Shown here: positions 48,222 through 56,269 of the stretch, piece after piece
How positions within the stretch are numbered: position 1 is the stretch's first letter
How the letters are laid out: each line of letters begins with the position of its first letter
The notes under the pieces: model-generated
What the model saw: the letters and a program-made list of their open reading frames with translations, nothing else
Told to the model about the DNA's origin: nothing
The model's database searches: none
Program-made: the position numbers and the translations under genes
Assembly (NCBI RefSeq): GCF_020991365.1
Contig: NZ_JAJLRA010000004.1
Location: 124,001-188,000, forward strand
Reading direction: 5' to 3'
DNA from: Streptacidiphilus sp. ASG 303
GTDB taxonomy: Bacteria; Actinomycetota; Actinomycetes; Streptomycetales; Streptomycetaceae
DNA: 64,000 nt

Positions 48222-51200
48222 AGCCCGTCGACCCGCGGCTGCTCCGGTACGCCCGCGCCACCCGGCCCTTCCTCGCCGCGTCCGTGCTCCTCGGCGCGGC
48301 GGGGGCCGGCCTGGTCGTCGCCCAGGCCGGGCTGGTCGTCCACGTCGTGGTGCGGGCCTTCCAGCACCACGACGGCGCCGCCGCGCTGCGCACCCCGCTG
48401 CTGCTCCTCGCCGCGACCGCGGCCGGGCGCGCCGCCGTCGCCTGGCTCACCGAGCTCGCCGCGCACCGCGCCTGCGCCGCCGCCAAGTCCGAGCTGCGCA
48501 CGCAGCTGCTGGACCACGCCGTCCGCCTGGACCCGGCCGGCGCCGCCGGGGGCCGCCGCACCGGCGAGCTCACCGCCCTCGCCACCCGCGGCATGGACGC
48601 GCTCGACGACTACTTCGCCCGCTACCTCCCGCAGCTGGCGCTCGCCGTCGTCGTCCCCGGCCTGGTCCTGCTGCGGATCCTGGGCGCCGACTGGCCGTCC
48701 GCCGTCCTGATCGCCGCGACCCTCCCGCTCATCCCCCTCTTCATGGTGCTGATCGGCCTCGCCACCCGGAGTGTGACGGACCGTCAGTGGCGCACCCTGG
48801 CCCGGCTCTCCCACCACTTCCTCGACGTGGTGGCCGGCCTGCCCGACCTCAAGGTCTTCGGCCGCGCCAAGGCCCAGGCACGCGCCGTCGCCCGGGTCAC
48901 CGACGACTACCGCCGCGCCACCCTGCGGACGCTGCGCATCGCCTTCCTCTCCTCCTTCGCCCTGGAGCTGCTCTCCACCCTCTCCGTCGCCCTGGTCGCC
49001 GTCTCCGTCGGCTTCCGCCTGGTCGACGGCACCCTCGGCCTGGAGACCGGCCTGCTGGTCCTCGTCCTGGCCCCGGAGGCGTACCTGCCGGTCCGCCAGG
49101 TCGGCGTCCACTACCACGCCAGCGTCGAGGGACTGGCGGCCGCCGACCGGGTCTTCGCCGTCCTGGAGACCCCGCCGCCCCCCGCCGGCACGGCCCCCGC
49201 CCCCGGCCTCGCCGGCGCCGCGGTCACCGCCGCCGGGATCACCGTCACCCACCCCGGCCGCACCGCCCCCGCCCTGCGGGGCGCCGGCCTCTCCCTCGCC
49301 CCGGGCGAGACCGTCGCCCTCACCGGGCCGAGCGGCGCCGGCAAGTCCACCCTGCTCTCCGTCCTGCTCGGCTTCACCCGGCCCGATGCCGGGACCGTGC
49401 GGATCACCGCCGCCGACGGCACCGTCCACGACCTCGCCGACCTCGACCCGGACAGCTGGCGGCGGCAGATCGCCTGGGTGCCGCAGCGGCCGCGCCTCTT
49501 CGCGGGCACCGTCGCCGACAACGTCCGCCTCGCCCGCCCCGACGCCTCCGACGCCGAGGTCCGCGCCGCGCTGCGCGCCGCCCACGCCCTCGACTTCACC
49601 GACCGGCTGCCCCGCGGCGCCGACACCCCGCTCGGCGAGGGCGGCACCGGCCTGTCCGCCGGGCAGCGGCAGCGGATCGCCCTCGCCCGCGCCCTCCTCG
49701 CCGACGACCGGCCGCTGGTCCTGCTGGACGAGCCCACCGCGGCCCTGGACGGGGAGAGCGAGGCCGCCGTCGTCGAGGCCGTCCGCGCCCTGGCCGCCGA
49801 CCCGCGCCGCACCGTGCTGCTCGTCGCCCACCGCCCGGCGCTGCTCGCCGCCGCGGACCGGCGCGTCGCGCTGTCCGCCCCCGCGGCGCCGGGCGGCCCG
49901 GCCGCCGGGGCCGTACCGGCAGACGAGGTCCCGGCCGGTACGGGCCCGGCCGTGCCCGCCGCCGGTCCGGAGCCCGCCGCCGCAGCCGCCCGCGCGGCGG
50001 TGCCCGCCGCCGTCCCCGCGCCCGCCGCTCCCGGGCCCGCCCCGGCGCCGGACGCCCCCGCGCCCGCCGTCCCGGCCCCCGCCCCGGGCGGCTCCCCGCT
50101 GCGCCGCGTCACCGGGCTCGCCCGCGCCGCCGCCCCCCGCGGCCGCCTCGCCCTCTCCGCCCTCCTCGGCAGCCTCGCCCTCGGCAGCGCCACCGCCCTC
50201 ATGGCCACCTCCGGCTGGCTGATCTCCCGGGCCTCCCAGCAGCCGCCGGTCCTCACCCTGATGGTCGCCGTCACCGCCGTCCGCGCCTTCGGCATCGGCC
50301 GCAGCGTCTTCCGCTACGCCGAGCGCCTGCTCTCCCACGACACCGTGCTGCGCGCCCTCGGCGGCCTGCGCGCCGCCGTCCTCGTCCGCCTGGAGCGCCT
50401 CGCCCCCGCCGGCCTGCACGCCGCCGGCGGGTTCCGCCGCGGCGACCTGCTCTCCCGCCTGGTCGCCGACGTGGACGCCGTCCAGGACTGGTTCCTGCGC
50501 TGGCGCCTGCCCGCCGCCGCGGCCGCCGCCGTCTCCGCCGCCGCCTCCCTCGGGCTCGCCGCCGTCCTGCCCGCCGCCGGCGCGGTGCTCGCCGCCGGAC
50601 TGCTGCTGGCGGGCGCCGCCGTGCCCGCGCTCTCCGGCGCCCTCGACCGCCGCACCGAGCGGCGGACCGCGCCCGCCCGCGGCGCCCTCGCCACCGGCGT
50701 CGTCGACCTGCTCACCGGCACCGCCGAACTCGCCGCCGCCGGGGCCCTGCCCCGCCGCCTGGCCGCCGTCCGCGCCGCCGACGCCGACCTCACCCGGCTC
50801 GCCGCCCGCTCCGCCGCCACCGCCGGCCTGGGCTCCGGCCTCACCGCGCTCCTCACCGGCCTTACGGTCACCGCCGCCGCGGCGGCCGGCGTCCGGGCCA
50901 CCGCCTCGGGCGCGCTCGACGGCGTTCTGCTCGCCGTGGTGGTGCTCACCCCGCTCGCCGCCTTCGAGGCCGTCGCCGGCATGCCGCCGGCCGCCCAGTC
51001 CCGCCAGCGCAGCCGCGCGGCGGCCGTGCGGCTCGCCGAGGTCCTGGACGCCCCCGACCCGGTCCGCGAGCCCGCGCACCCCGTGCCGCTGCCCGACCGC
51101 CCCCTGCCGGTCGCCGTCCGCGGCCTGCGCGCCCGCTGGCCCGGACAGGGCGAGGACGCCCTCGCCGGGATCGACCTCGACCTGTCCGCCGGCCGCCGCG

Positions 51201-51871
51201 TCGCCGTCGTCGGGCCCTCCGGCTCCGGCAAGACCACCCTGGCCGCCGTGCTGCTCCGCTTCCTCGACCCCGCCGCGGGGTCCGTCACCCTCGGGGAGTT
51301 TCCACAGGCTGTGGACAGCCGCGTGCTCGACGGCGACGACGTCCGGCGGACCGTCGGCCTCTGCGCCCAGGACGCCCACCTCTTCGACAGCTCGCTCCGC
51401 GAGAACCTGCGGCTCGCCCGCCCCGGCGCCGACGACGCCGACCTGCGCCGCGTCCTGGCCGCCGCCCGCCTGCTGACCTGGGTCGACTCCCTGCCCGAGG
51501 GCCTGGACACCATGGTCGGCGAGCACGGCGCCCGGCTGTCGGGCGGCCAGCGGCAGCGCCTCGCCCTCGCCCGCGCCCTGCTCGCGGACTTCCCCGTCCT
51601 CGTCCTCGACGAGCCTGCCGAGCACCTCGACCTGCCCACCGCCGACGCCCTCACCGCGGACCTGCTCGACGCCACCGCCGACCGCGCCACGCTGCTCGTC
51701 ACCCACCGCCTGGCCGGCCTCGCCGCGGCAGGCGTCGACGAGGTGCTCGTCCTCGACCGCGGCCGGGTGGTGCAGCGCGGGACCTGGGACGACCTGGCCG
51801 GGCAGGACGGGCCGCTGCGCGCGATGTGGCGGCGCGAGCAGGAGGCCGACCTGGCGGGGGCCGCGATCTGA
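48218..51871 (+). CDS. cydCD: CydCD fusion: ABC exporter for cytochrome bd assembly
   Basis: One chain of 1217 aa holding CydD- and CydC-type halves, each with six membrane helices and an ATPase. Half one: Walker A GPSGAGKST near 370, signature LSAGQRQRI (Ala for the usual Gly), Walker B LVLLDEPTAALDG. A Pro/Ala linker (about 550-630) joins half two: Walker A GPSGSGKTT near 1000, LSGGQRQRL, Walker B VLVLDEPAEHLD. It exports thiols and is needed for haem insertion in cytochrome bd. Single-gene CydCD is usual in actinomycetes. Between strand and loop of ATPase two sits an odd PQAVDSRV segment whose DNA forms a palindrome. Confidence 0.95.
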   Translation: MKPVDPRLLRYARATRPFLAASVLLGAAGAGLVVAQAGLVVHVVVRAFQHHDGAAALRTPLLLLAATAAGRAAVAWLTELAAHRACAAAKSELRTQLLDHAVRLDPAGAAGGRRTGELTALATRGMDALDDYFARYLPQLALAVVVPGLVLLRILGADWPSAVLIAATLPLIPLFMVLIGLATRSVTDRQWRTLARLSHHFLDVVAGLPDLKVFGRAKAQARAVARVTDDYRRATLRTLRIAFLSSFALELLSTLSVALVAVSVGFRLVDGTLGLETGLLVLVLAPEAYLPVRQVGVHYHASVEGLAAADRVFAVLETPPPPAGTAPAPGLAGAAVTAAGITVTHPGRTAPALRGAGLSLAPGETVALTGPSGAGKSTLLSVLLGFTRPDAGTVRITAADGTVHDLADLDPDSWRRQIAWVPQRPRLFAGTVADNVRLARPDASDAEVRAALRAAHALDFTDRLPRGADTPLGEGGTGLSAGQRQRIALARALLADDRPLVLLDEPTAALDGESEAAVVEAVRALAADPRRTVLLVAHRPALLAAADRRVALSAPAAPGGPAAGAVPADEVPAGTGPAVPAAGPEPAAAAARAAVPAAVPAPAAPGPAPAPDAPAPAVPAPAPGGSPLRRVTGLARAAAPRGRLALSALLGSLALGSATALMATSGWLISRASQQPPVLTLMVAVTAVRAFGIGRSVFRYAERLLSHDTVLRALGGLRAAVLVRLERLAPAGLHAAGGFRRGDLLSRLVADVDAVQDWFLRWRLPAAAAAAVSAAASLGLAAVLPAAGAVLAAGLLLAGAAVPALSGALDRRTERRTAPARGALATGVVDLLTGTAELAAAGALPRRLAAVRAADADLTRLAARSAATAGLGSGLTALLTGLTVTAAAAAGVRATASGALDGVLLAVVVLTPLAAFEAVAGMPPAAQSRQRSRAAAVRLAEVLDAPDPVREPAHPVPLPDRPLPVAVRGLRARWPGQGEDALAGIDLDLSAGRRVAVVGPSGSGKTTLAAVLLRFLDPAAGSVTLGEFPQAVDSRVLDGDDVRRTVGLCAQDAHLFDSSLRENLRLARPGADDADLRRVLAAARLLTWVDSLPEGLDTMVGEHGARLSGGQRQRLALARALLADFPVLVLDEPAEHLDLPTADALTADLLDATADRATLLVTHRLAGLAAAGVDEVLVLDRGRVVQRGTWDDLAGQDGPLRAMWRREQEADLAGAAI
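51300..51317. repeat. TCCACAG-G-CTGTGGA palindrome within cydCD
   Basis: A perfect 7+1+7 palindrome (51301-51315) in otherwise GC-rich coding DNA. Read in both directions it gives DnaA-box-like sequences (TTTCCACA and CTGTCCACA). Confidence 0.6.
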
Positions 51872-52060
51872 CGCGGCGTCACCCCAACTGTCCGGTCAGG
51901 CGGTCACACGGTCACGGGGCCGCCCGGCCCCCGGGACCGCACCGGGGCCGACGTCCGCCCGCCGCCCGGCGGTCCGCCGGTGCGGACCGTCCGGGGCACG
52001 GCACGGCACGGCACGGTCCGCGCCCGCGCCCGCCGGGCCGGGTACCGGGGCCCGCCCGTC

Positions 52061-53020
52061 CTACCCCGCGTACCCGTCCGCGAGCTCCCGCAGCAGCTCC
52101 TCCACCACCAGTGCCACCCCGTCCTCGTCGTTGCGGGCGGTGTGGCGCCCGGTCGCGGCCAGCACCTCCGGGTGCGCGTTGGCCACCGCGTACGCCGTGC
52201 CCGCCCATGCCAGCATCGGCAGGTCGTTGGGCATGTCGCCGAACGCCACCACGTCCTCCGCCGCCGCGCCCCGCACCTCGCACCAGCGGGCCAGGGTGCT
52301 CGCCTTGGACACCCCCGACGCGCTGATCTCCAGCAGCGCGATCGAGCTGGACCGGGTGAACTCCGCCAGCTCGCCCGCCGCCTCCCGGCCCCGCAGCAGG
52401 AAGGCGTCCGGGTCCAGCTCCGGGTGGCGGGCCAGGATCTTGAAGACCGAGTGGGCGTCGCCCGCCGCCAGCAGCTCCTCCGCCGGGGCGATCCGGTGCA
52501 CCGCGTCCGCGTCCCACAGCAGCGCCGGGTAGTCGGGCTCGTGCGAGAAGCCCGTCGGGTACTCGAACGCGAACGTCGTCCCCGGCAGCCGGTGCCGCAG
52601 CCGCTCCACCACCGCCAGCGCGTCCTCCGCCCGCAGCGGGTAGCTCTCCAGCAGCTCCTGGCGGCGCACGTCGTACACCGCGCCGCCGTTGGAGCAGATC
52701 GCCACCCCGTGGCCGCCGATGTGGCCGCTCACCGCCTCCATCCAGCGCGGCGGCCGGCCCGTCACGAAGACGATGCACAGGCCCGCCTGCTCGGCGGCCG
52801 CCAGGGCTGCCTGCGTCCGCGGGGAGAGCGTGCCGTCGCTGCGCAGCAGGGTGCCGTCCAGGTCGGTGGCGACGATCCGCGGCCGGCGCGCGCCGGACGG
52901 CCCGGCGGGGACGCCCTGCACGCCGGTCGCGCCCTGCACGCCGCCGGGGTGCCGGACGCCGTTCGCGCGGTGGACACCGGCGGCGTCCTGCCGGTCGGGG
53001 GTGGGGGAGGTCGTGGTCAC
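52061..53020 (-). CDS. HAD-superfamily hydrolase, Cof-like subfamily IIB
   Basis: Protein of 319 aa. Motif I is IVATDLDGTLLRSDGTLS near residue 52 (nucleophile Asp), motif II FVTGRPPRWM, motif III Lys in ISASGVSKASTLARWC, and motif IV VVAFGDMPNDLPML with the metal-binding Asp pair. A C2B cap sits in the middle. Cof-type enzymes dephosphorylate sugar phosphates, flavins or PLP. The GTG has GAGGATGG 6 nt upstream; a GTG 18 nt earlier is an alternative. The first 45 residues are a Gly/Val-rich tail with a short repeat (GVQGATGVQG). Confidence 0.92.
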   Translation of the reverse strand: MTTTSPTPDRQDAAGVHRANGVRHPGGVQGATGVQGVPAGPSGARRPRIVATDLDGTLLRSDGTLSPRTQAALAAAEQAGLCIVFVTGRPPRWMEAVSGHIGGHGVAICSNGGAVYDVRRQELLESYPLRAEDALAVVERLRHRLPGTTFAFEYPTGFSHEPDYPALLWDADAVHRIAPAEELLAAGDAHSVFKILARHPELDPDAFLLRGREAAGELAEFTRSSSIALLEISASGVSKASTLARWCEVRGAAAEDVVAFGDMPNDLPMLAWAGTAYAVANAHPEVLAATGRHTARNDEDGVALVVEELLRELADGYAG

Positions 53021-53070
53021 CGGTCCATCCTCGCCCACGGGGCCCGCGTCCGGACCCCCGCCTGCACGGA

Positions 53071-53110
53071 CGGCGTGCTCCGGGCCCGCCGCGGGGCCCG
53101 GAGCACGCCG
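53071..53110 (-). terminator. Terminator of the LLM oxidoreductase gene
   Basis: A perfect 17-bp stem (53071-53087 with 53094-53110) and 6-nt loop, 22 nt beyond the LLM stop. Confidence 0.85.
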
Positions 53111-53132
53111 GAACGGCGGGGGCGGAGGCGGG

Positions 53133-54020
53133 TCAGCCGAGCCGGGCCAGGCCCTCGGCGGCGATCTCCTCGAAGACGGCCGGGTCGGTGTCGAAGACCG
53201 AGCCGGGCACCGGCCAGTGCACGACGATCTCGGTGACGCCGATCTCCCGGTAGCGGCCCGCGTAGTCCACGAAGGCCTCCAGGGAGTCCAGCGGCCGCTC
53301 CTGCGTGGAGCCCTGCAGCAGCACCTTCTCCAGGTCCCCCGGGTCGCGCCCGGCCGCCGCGCAGGCGTCCGCGAGGCGGCCGACCTGCTCGGCGATCACC
53401 GCCGGGCAGCGGTCCGCGGGGACGTCGCCGGCGCCGCGCGGGTCGCCGTAGGAGATCCAGCCCTGGCCGTGCTCCGCGGCCAGCCGCAGCCCGCGCGGGC
53501 CGGTGGCGGCCACGTACAGCGGGACGCGGGGGCGCTGCACGCAGCCCGGGACCATCCGCGCCTCGTGCGCCGAGTAGAACCGGCCCTCGGCGGTGGTGAC
53601 CTCGTCGGTCAGCAGCCGGTCCAGCAGCGGCACGAACTCGCCGAACCGGTCCGCCCGCTCGCGGGGCGTCCACGCCTCCTGGCCGAGCGCGGTCGCGTCG
53701 AACCCGGTCCCGCCGGCCCCGACGCCCACCGTGAGCCGCCCGTCGGAGACGTCGTCGACCGACATGAGGTCCTTGGCCAGGGTCACCGGGTGCCGGAAGT
53801 TGGGCGAGGTCACCATCGTGCCGATCCGGATCCGCTCCGTCACCGCCGCCGCGGCGGTCAGCGTCGGGACCGCCCCGAACCACGGCTCGTCCCGGAACGA
53901 CCGCCACGACAGGTGGTCGTAGGTGTACGCGGCGTGGAAGCCCAGCTCCTCGGCCCGCCGCCAGATCTTCTGCCCCTCGCTCCACCGGTGGATGGGGAGG
54001 ATCACCGTGCTCAGACGCAT
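53133..54020 (-). CDS. LLM-class (luciferase-like) flavin/F420-dependent oxidoreductase
   Basis: TIM-barrel protein of 295 aa. The start MRLSTVILPIHRWSEGQKIW, YTYDHLSWRS, the flavin-region block TERIRIGTMVTSPNFRHPVTLAKDLMSVDDVSDGR and LTVGVGAGG are typical of LLM enzymes, many of which use F420 in actinomycetes. The substrate is unknown. ATG is 7 nt after TAGGGT, so it is probably leaderless. One 104-bp piece of this gene is found twice more, decayed, within the next 1.5 kb. Confidence 0.9.
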   Translation of the reverse strand: MRLSTVILPIHRWSEGQKIWRRAEELGFHAAYTYDHLSWRSFRDEPWFGAVPTLTAAAAVTERIRIGTMVTSPNFRHPVTLAKDLMSVDDVSDGRLTVGVGAGGTGFDATALGQEAWTPRERADRFGEFVPLLDRLLTDEVTTAEGRFYSAHEARMVPGCVQRPRVPLYVAATGPRGLRLAAEHGQGWISYGDPRGAGDVPADRCPAVIAEQVGRLADACAAAGRDPGDLEKVLLQGSTQERPLDSLEAFVDYAGRYREIGVTEIVVHWPVPGSVFDTDPAVFEEIAAEGLARLG

Positions 54021-54114
54021 GACCCCGACCCTACGGGAACCGTGTCCGCCGGCTCCGGGCGTCGGGACGGGAGCGGCCCCCGGCCTCTCGCACACGGCTT
54101 ACTGCACGTCTGCG

Positions 54115-54391
54115 ATGGACGACCCTCGCCCCGGCGGGACCCGGGTCACCGGCGTCTCCCTGCGCGCCGAAATCCCGGACGCCGTCCGCGTGCGCCGGCA
54201 AGCGGAGGCCTCCCCCCATCGAGGAGGCGGTGCGGCGTCAGCTCCGGCGCGGATCCGTCGACGAGTGCATCGCAGCCTCCGAGGCCGCGCACGGCCCGGT
54301 CGGCCCGGCCGAGGTCGCAGCCAGGGCCGGGCGGGTCCGTGCCCACCACGCCGCCCGTCGCGGAGAGGCCACTCCGGCAGACGCCGCGTGA
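54115..54391 (+). pseudogene. Frameshifted RHH-type antitoxin gene
   Basis: Frame one from ATG reads VTGVSLRAEIPDAVRVRRQAEASP. After a run of six C (54212-54217) the frame must shift by one to continue as IEEAVRRQLRRGSVDECIAA and on to the TGA at 54389-54391. Removing one C restores a continuous protein of about 91 residues. Its stop overlaps a GTG by GTGA, the same junction as in the intact pair downstream. Either a real inactivating +1 shift, a phase-variable tract, or a sequencing error. Confidence 0.65.
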
Positions 54392-54510
54392 GCGGCGCCC
54401 TCGTTCTCGACAGCGAGGCGCTCTCCAGGCTGTCCCGGTGGCACCGTGACATGACCGTCCGGTTCCGGCGGCGCGTCGCCGCAGGTCAGGGCATGACGCA
54501 GGAACGAGGT
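54388..54510 (+). pseudogene. Truncated PIN-domain toxin remnant
   Basis: From the GTG the sequence SGALVLDSEALSRLSRWHRD is the beginning of a PIN-domain toxin with the first catalytic Asp. After about 30 residues homology stops and the DNA runs into a fragment matching the LLM gene on the other strand. The other catalytic acidic residues are missing, so it cannot be an active nuclease. Confidence 0.65.
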
Positions 54511-54515
54511 CCGAC

Positions 54516-54619
54516 CGAGGTCACCGTCGTGACGGCCCGAATCCGGACCGTCACCGCGGCCGCGGCGGCCGGGGCCGGGACCGCTCCGGACCGCGGCTCG
54601 TCCCGGAGCCACCGCCACT
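54516..54619 (-). pseudogene. Decayed LLM-gene fragment, copy 2
   Basis: Aligns without gaps to 53805-53908 of the LLM gene with about 17 differences in the first 100 positions (hand alignment). On the minus strand it still reads LRDEPRSGAVP...AAAAVTVRIRAVT, matching FRDEPWFGAVP...AAAAVTERIRIGT of the parent. Confidence 0.8.
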
Positions 54620-54624
54620 CTGCT

Positions 54625-54641
54625 GCATACCGCAGTATGCT
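54625..54641 (+). promoter_or_regulatory. Toxin-antitoxin promoter and operator
   Basis: GCATAC (54625-54630), CGCA, GTATGC (54635-54640) is a perfect inverted repeat overlapping the -10 box TATGCT (54636-54641). The ATG follows 6 nt later. This is the usual autoregulated arrangement of RHH antitoxins. Confidence 0.65.
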
Positions 54642-54647
54642 CCTCTC

Positions 54648-54896
54648 ATGTCAGCAACCACGCGCATCACCGTGACGCTTCCGACGGAGCAGGTGGCCGA
54701 GCTCAAGAAGCTCACCGACAACGTCTCCGGGTATGTCGCGGAGGCCGTCGCCCGGCAGATCCGGCACCAGTTGCTCGCGGACGACCTCCGCCGGTACCAG
54801 GAGGAACAGGGCCCGTTCACCGACGAGGAGCTGTCCGAGGCGCACACCAGGATCTTCGGTGCCACCGGACCGGCCGGTTCGGCGAGCGCCGCGTGA
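54648..54896 (+). CDS. RHH-type antitoxin (VapB-like)
   Basis: Protein of 82 aa. The N-terminal ribbon-helix-helix (TTRITVTLPTEQVAELKKLT followed by SGYVAEAVARQIRHQLLADD) binds DNA. The acidic C-terminal part (YQEEQGPFTDEELSEAHTRI) should wrap the toxin. It neutralises the PIN toxin encoded next and represses the operon. Predicted leaderless from its -10 position. Codon use is less GC-biased than in neighbours, compatible with horizontal gain. Stop overlaps the toxin GTG by 4 bp. Confidence 0.85.
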   Translation: MSATTRITVTLPTEQVAELKKLTDNVSGYVAEAVARQIRHQLLADDLRRYQEEQGPFTDEELSEAHTRIFGATGPAGSASAA

Positions 54897-55324
54897 CCGA
54901 GCGCCCCGTGACCGAGCGCCCCGTGACCGAGCGCTTCGAGACCGTCGTGCTGGACTCCCAGGGGGTGTCCGCATGGCTGGCCCAGGATCGTGGGGTCCTG
55001 GCCATGCTCCAGGTGTTCCACGCGATGGGGGCCGACCTCGTCGTCGGTGCGAACACCATTGCGGAGGTCGCGCATGCCCGCGTGAACACTCCTCGGCTGA
55101 ACTGGACGCTCTCCCGCGTCAAGGTGGAAGCGGTCACCGAGCGGGCCGCGAGAGCCTCGGCCGAGTTGCTGAAGCAGGCCGGCCTGCACGGTCACAAGTA
55201 CGCGATCGACGCGACGGTCGCAGAGATGGCCCTCCGTCAGCCGGGACCGGTGGCCCTGCTCACTTCCGACGTCGACGACATGGCGAAGCTCTGCCGCACC
55301 GGTGTCCGGCTCATCGCGATCTGA
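54893..55324 (+). CDS. PIN-domain toxin (VapC-like ribonuclease)
   Basis: Protein of 143 aa. The PIN catalytic acids are visible as Asp in TVVLDSQGVSAWLA, Glu in GANTIAEVAHARV, Asp in YAIDATVAEMAL and Asp in LLTSDVDDMAKL. VapC-type toxins cleave tRNA or rRNA when the antitoxin is degraded. The start GTGACCGAGCGCCCC is repeated three times in frame (15-bp units), giving GTG choices at 54893, 54908 and 54923; the first gives the GTGA overlap with the antitoxin. Confidence 0.87.
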   Translation: MTERPVTERPVTERFETVVLDSQGVSAWLAQDRGVLAMLQVFHAMGADLVVGANTIAEVAHARVNTPRLNWTLSRVKVEAVTERAARASAELLKQAGLHGHKYAIDATVAEMALRQPGPVALLTSDVDDMAKLCRTGVRLIAI

Positions 55325-55392
55325 GTCGAGGCGGGGCGCGGGCGCCTTCCGGGGGTTGCGGGACGGACCGTGACGGGCGGACAGGACCTGAC

Positions 55393-55490
55393 CGGCGTCA
55401 CCGTCGTGCCGGTCCTGATTCCCTCCGTCACCGCGGCGGCCGGCGCCGGGACCCTCCCGGGCCGCGGCTCGTCCCGGAAGGGCCGCCGCG
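55393..55490 (-). pseudogene. Decayed LLM-gene fragment, copy 3
   Basis: Same region of the LLM gene as copy 2, with a 6-nt deletion. On the minus strand it reads FRDEPRPGRVP...AAVTEGIRTGTTVT, matching the parent with two residues missing. It lies directly after the intact PIN toxin, just as copy 2 lies after the truncated one. Confidence 0.78.
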
Positions 55491-55558
55491 GCCCGGGGCT
55501 CGGCGCGCACCCGGAGACCTTCCTGCCGAAGCGGCCCGGCCCGGCCCGGCCCGCCGGG

Positions 55559-56171
55559 ATGGTCCTCGTCGTGCTCCTCGGCCTGCTGTGCGGCGTCCTC
55601 CCCGGCCTCTGGTTCCTCCGGCTGACGGCGAAGGCCCCCGACGTCTCCCGCAGGCAGGCCGCCCGGCGCCTCCACTTCTTCGAGCAGGGCGCGGTGGCCG
55701 CGGACCGCACCGGCCCGACCGGCGTGTTCCGCCGGGACGCGGTGCGGCTGCTCCAGCAGATCACCGAGCGGTACGCCAACGGCGTCCACGTCGGGACCCG
55801 CCACGTGTGCACGCTGACCGGACCGGACGGGACCACCGCCGAGCTGACGGGCTTCTTCGCCGGACCGGAGCGCCGGGGCCCGGCATCCGGAGGGAGGTCG
55901 CCCGGGCCCGGCTGCCCGGGGTGCTGGCCGTGCCGGAGCGCGGGGGGACCGTCCGGTTCGGCGGCATCGCGGTCGCCACGGCCGGGGTCGCCACCCCCCC
56001 CCGCCCGGGGGCGGTGGCGTGGGGCCGGATCCGGAAGGTCGGCGTGGAGAACGGCCTCGTCGTCCTGTCGGAGGAGGGCCGGCGGACGGCCTGGTCGAGA
56101 ACCCCGGTCGAGAGGATCCCCGACGCCACCTCTTCCTGACAGTGGCGGACCGGCTGCGCCGGGCGGCCTGA
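55559..56171 (+). pseudogene. DUF6585-like membrane protein gene with two frameshifts
   Basis: Frame A has a membrane helix (MVLVVLLGLLCGVLPGLWFL) and RRLHFFEQGAVAADRTGPTG, VRLLQQITERYANGVH and TLTGPDGTTAELTGFFAGP, typical of DUF6585. Near 55880 the homology moves to frame B (REVARARLPGVLAVPERGGT, GRIRKVGVENGLVVL, RTPVERIPD). Near 56125 it moves to frame C (HLFLTVADRLRRAA then TGA). Each step is a -1 shift. The 5' end abuts LLM fragment 3 and may be truncated. Confidence 0.72.
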
Positions 56172-56269
56172 GGTACCGGGGCGGGGCCCGGCGCGGACGG
56201 CCCCCGCCCGGGGGCCCCCGCCGGCGGGCCCCGCCCCCCGGGCGCGGTCCGCCGACGGGGCGGCCGGGG

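Noticed and set aside
51990-52020. GGCAC repeats after cydCD as a CRISPR-like or terminator element
   Set aside because: Four 5-bp repeats in a row (GGCACGGCACGGCACGGCAC) are a simple microsatellite with no spacer structure.
48787-52326. Very long alternate frame overlapping cydCD
   Set aside because: It is the arginine/proline-rich shadow frame of cydCD and continues past its end without motifs.
53923-54675. 250-residue open frame covering the toxin-antitoxin remnant
   Set aside because: Its frame matches the antitoxin only before the C6 tract and the toxin start only briefly, then runs antisense to the LLM fragment; best explained as a pseudogene patch.
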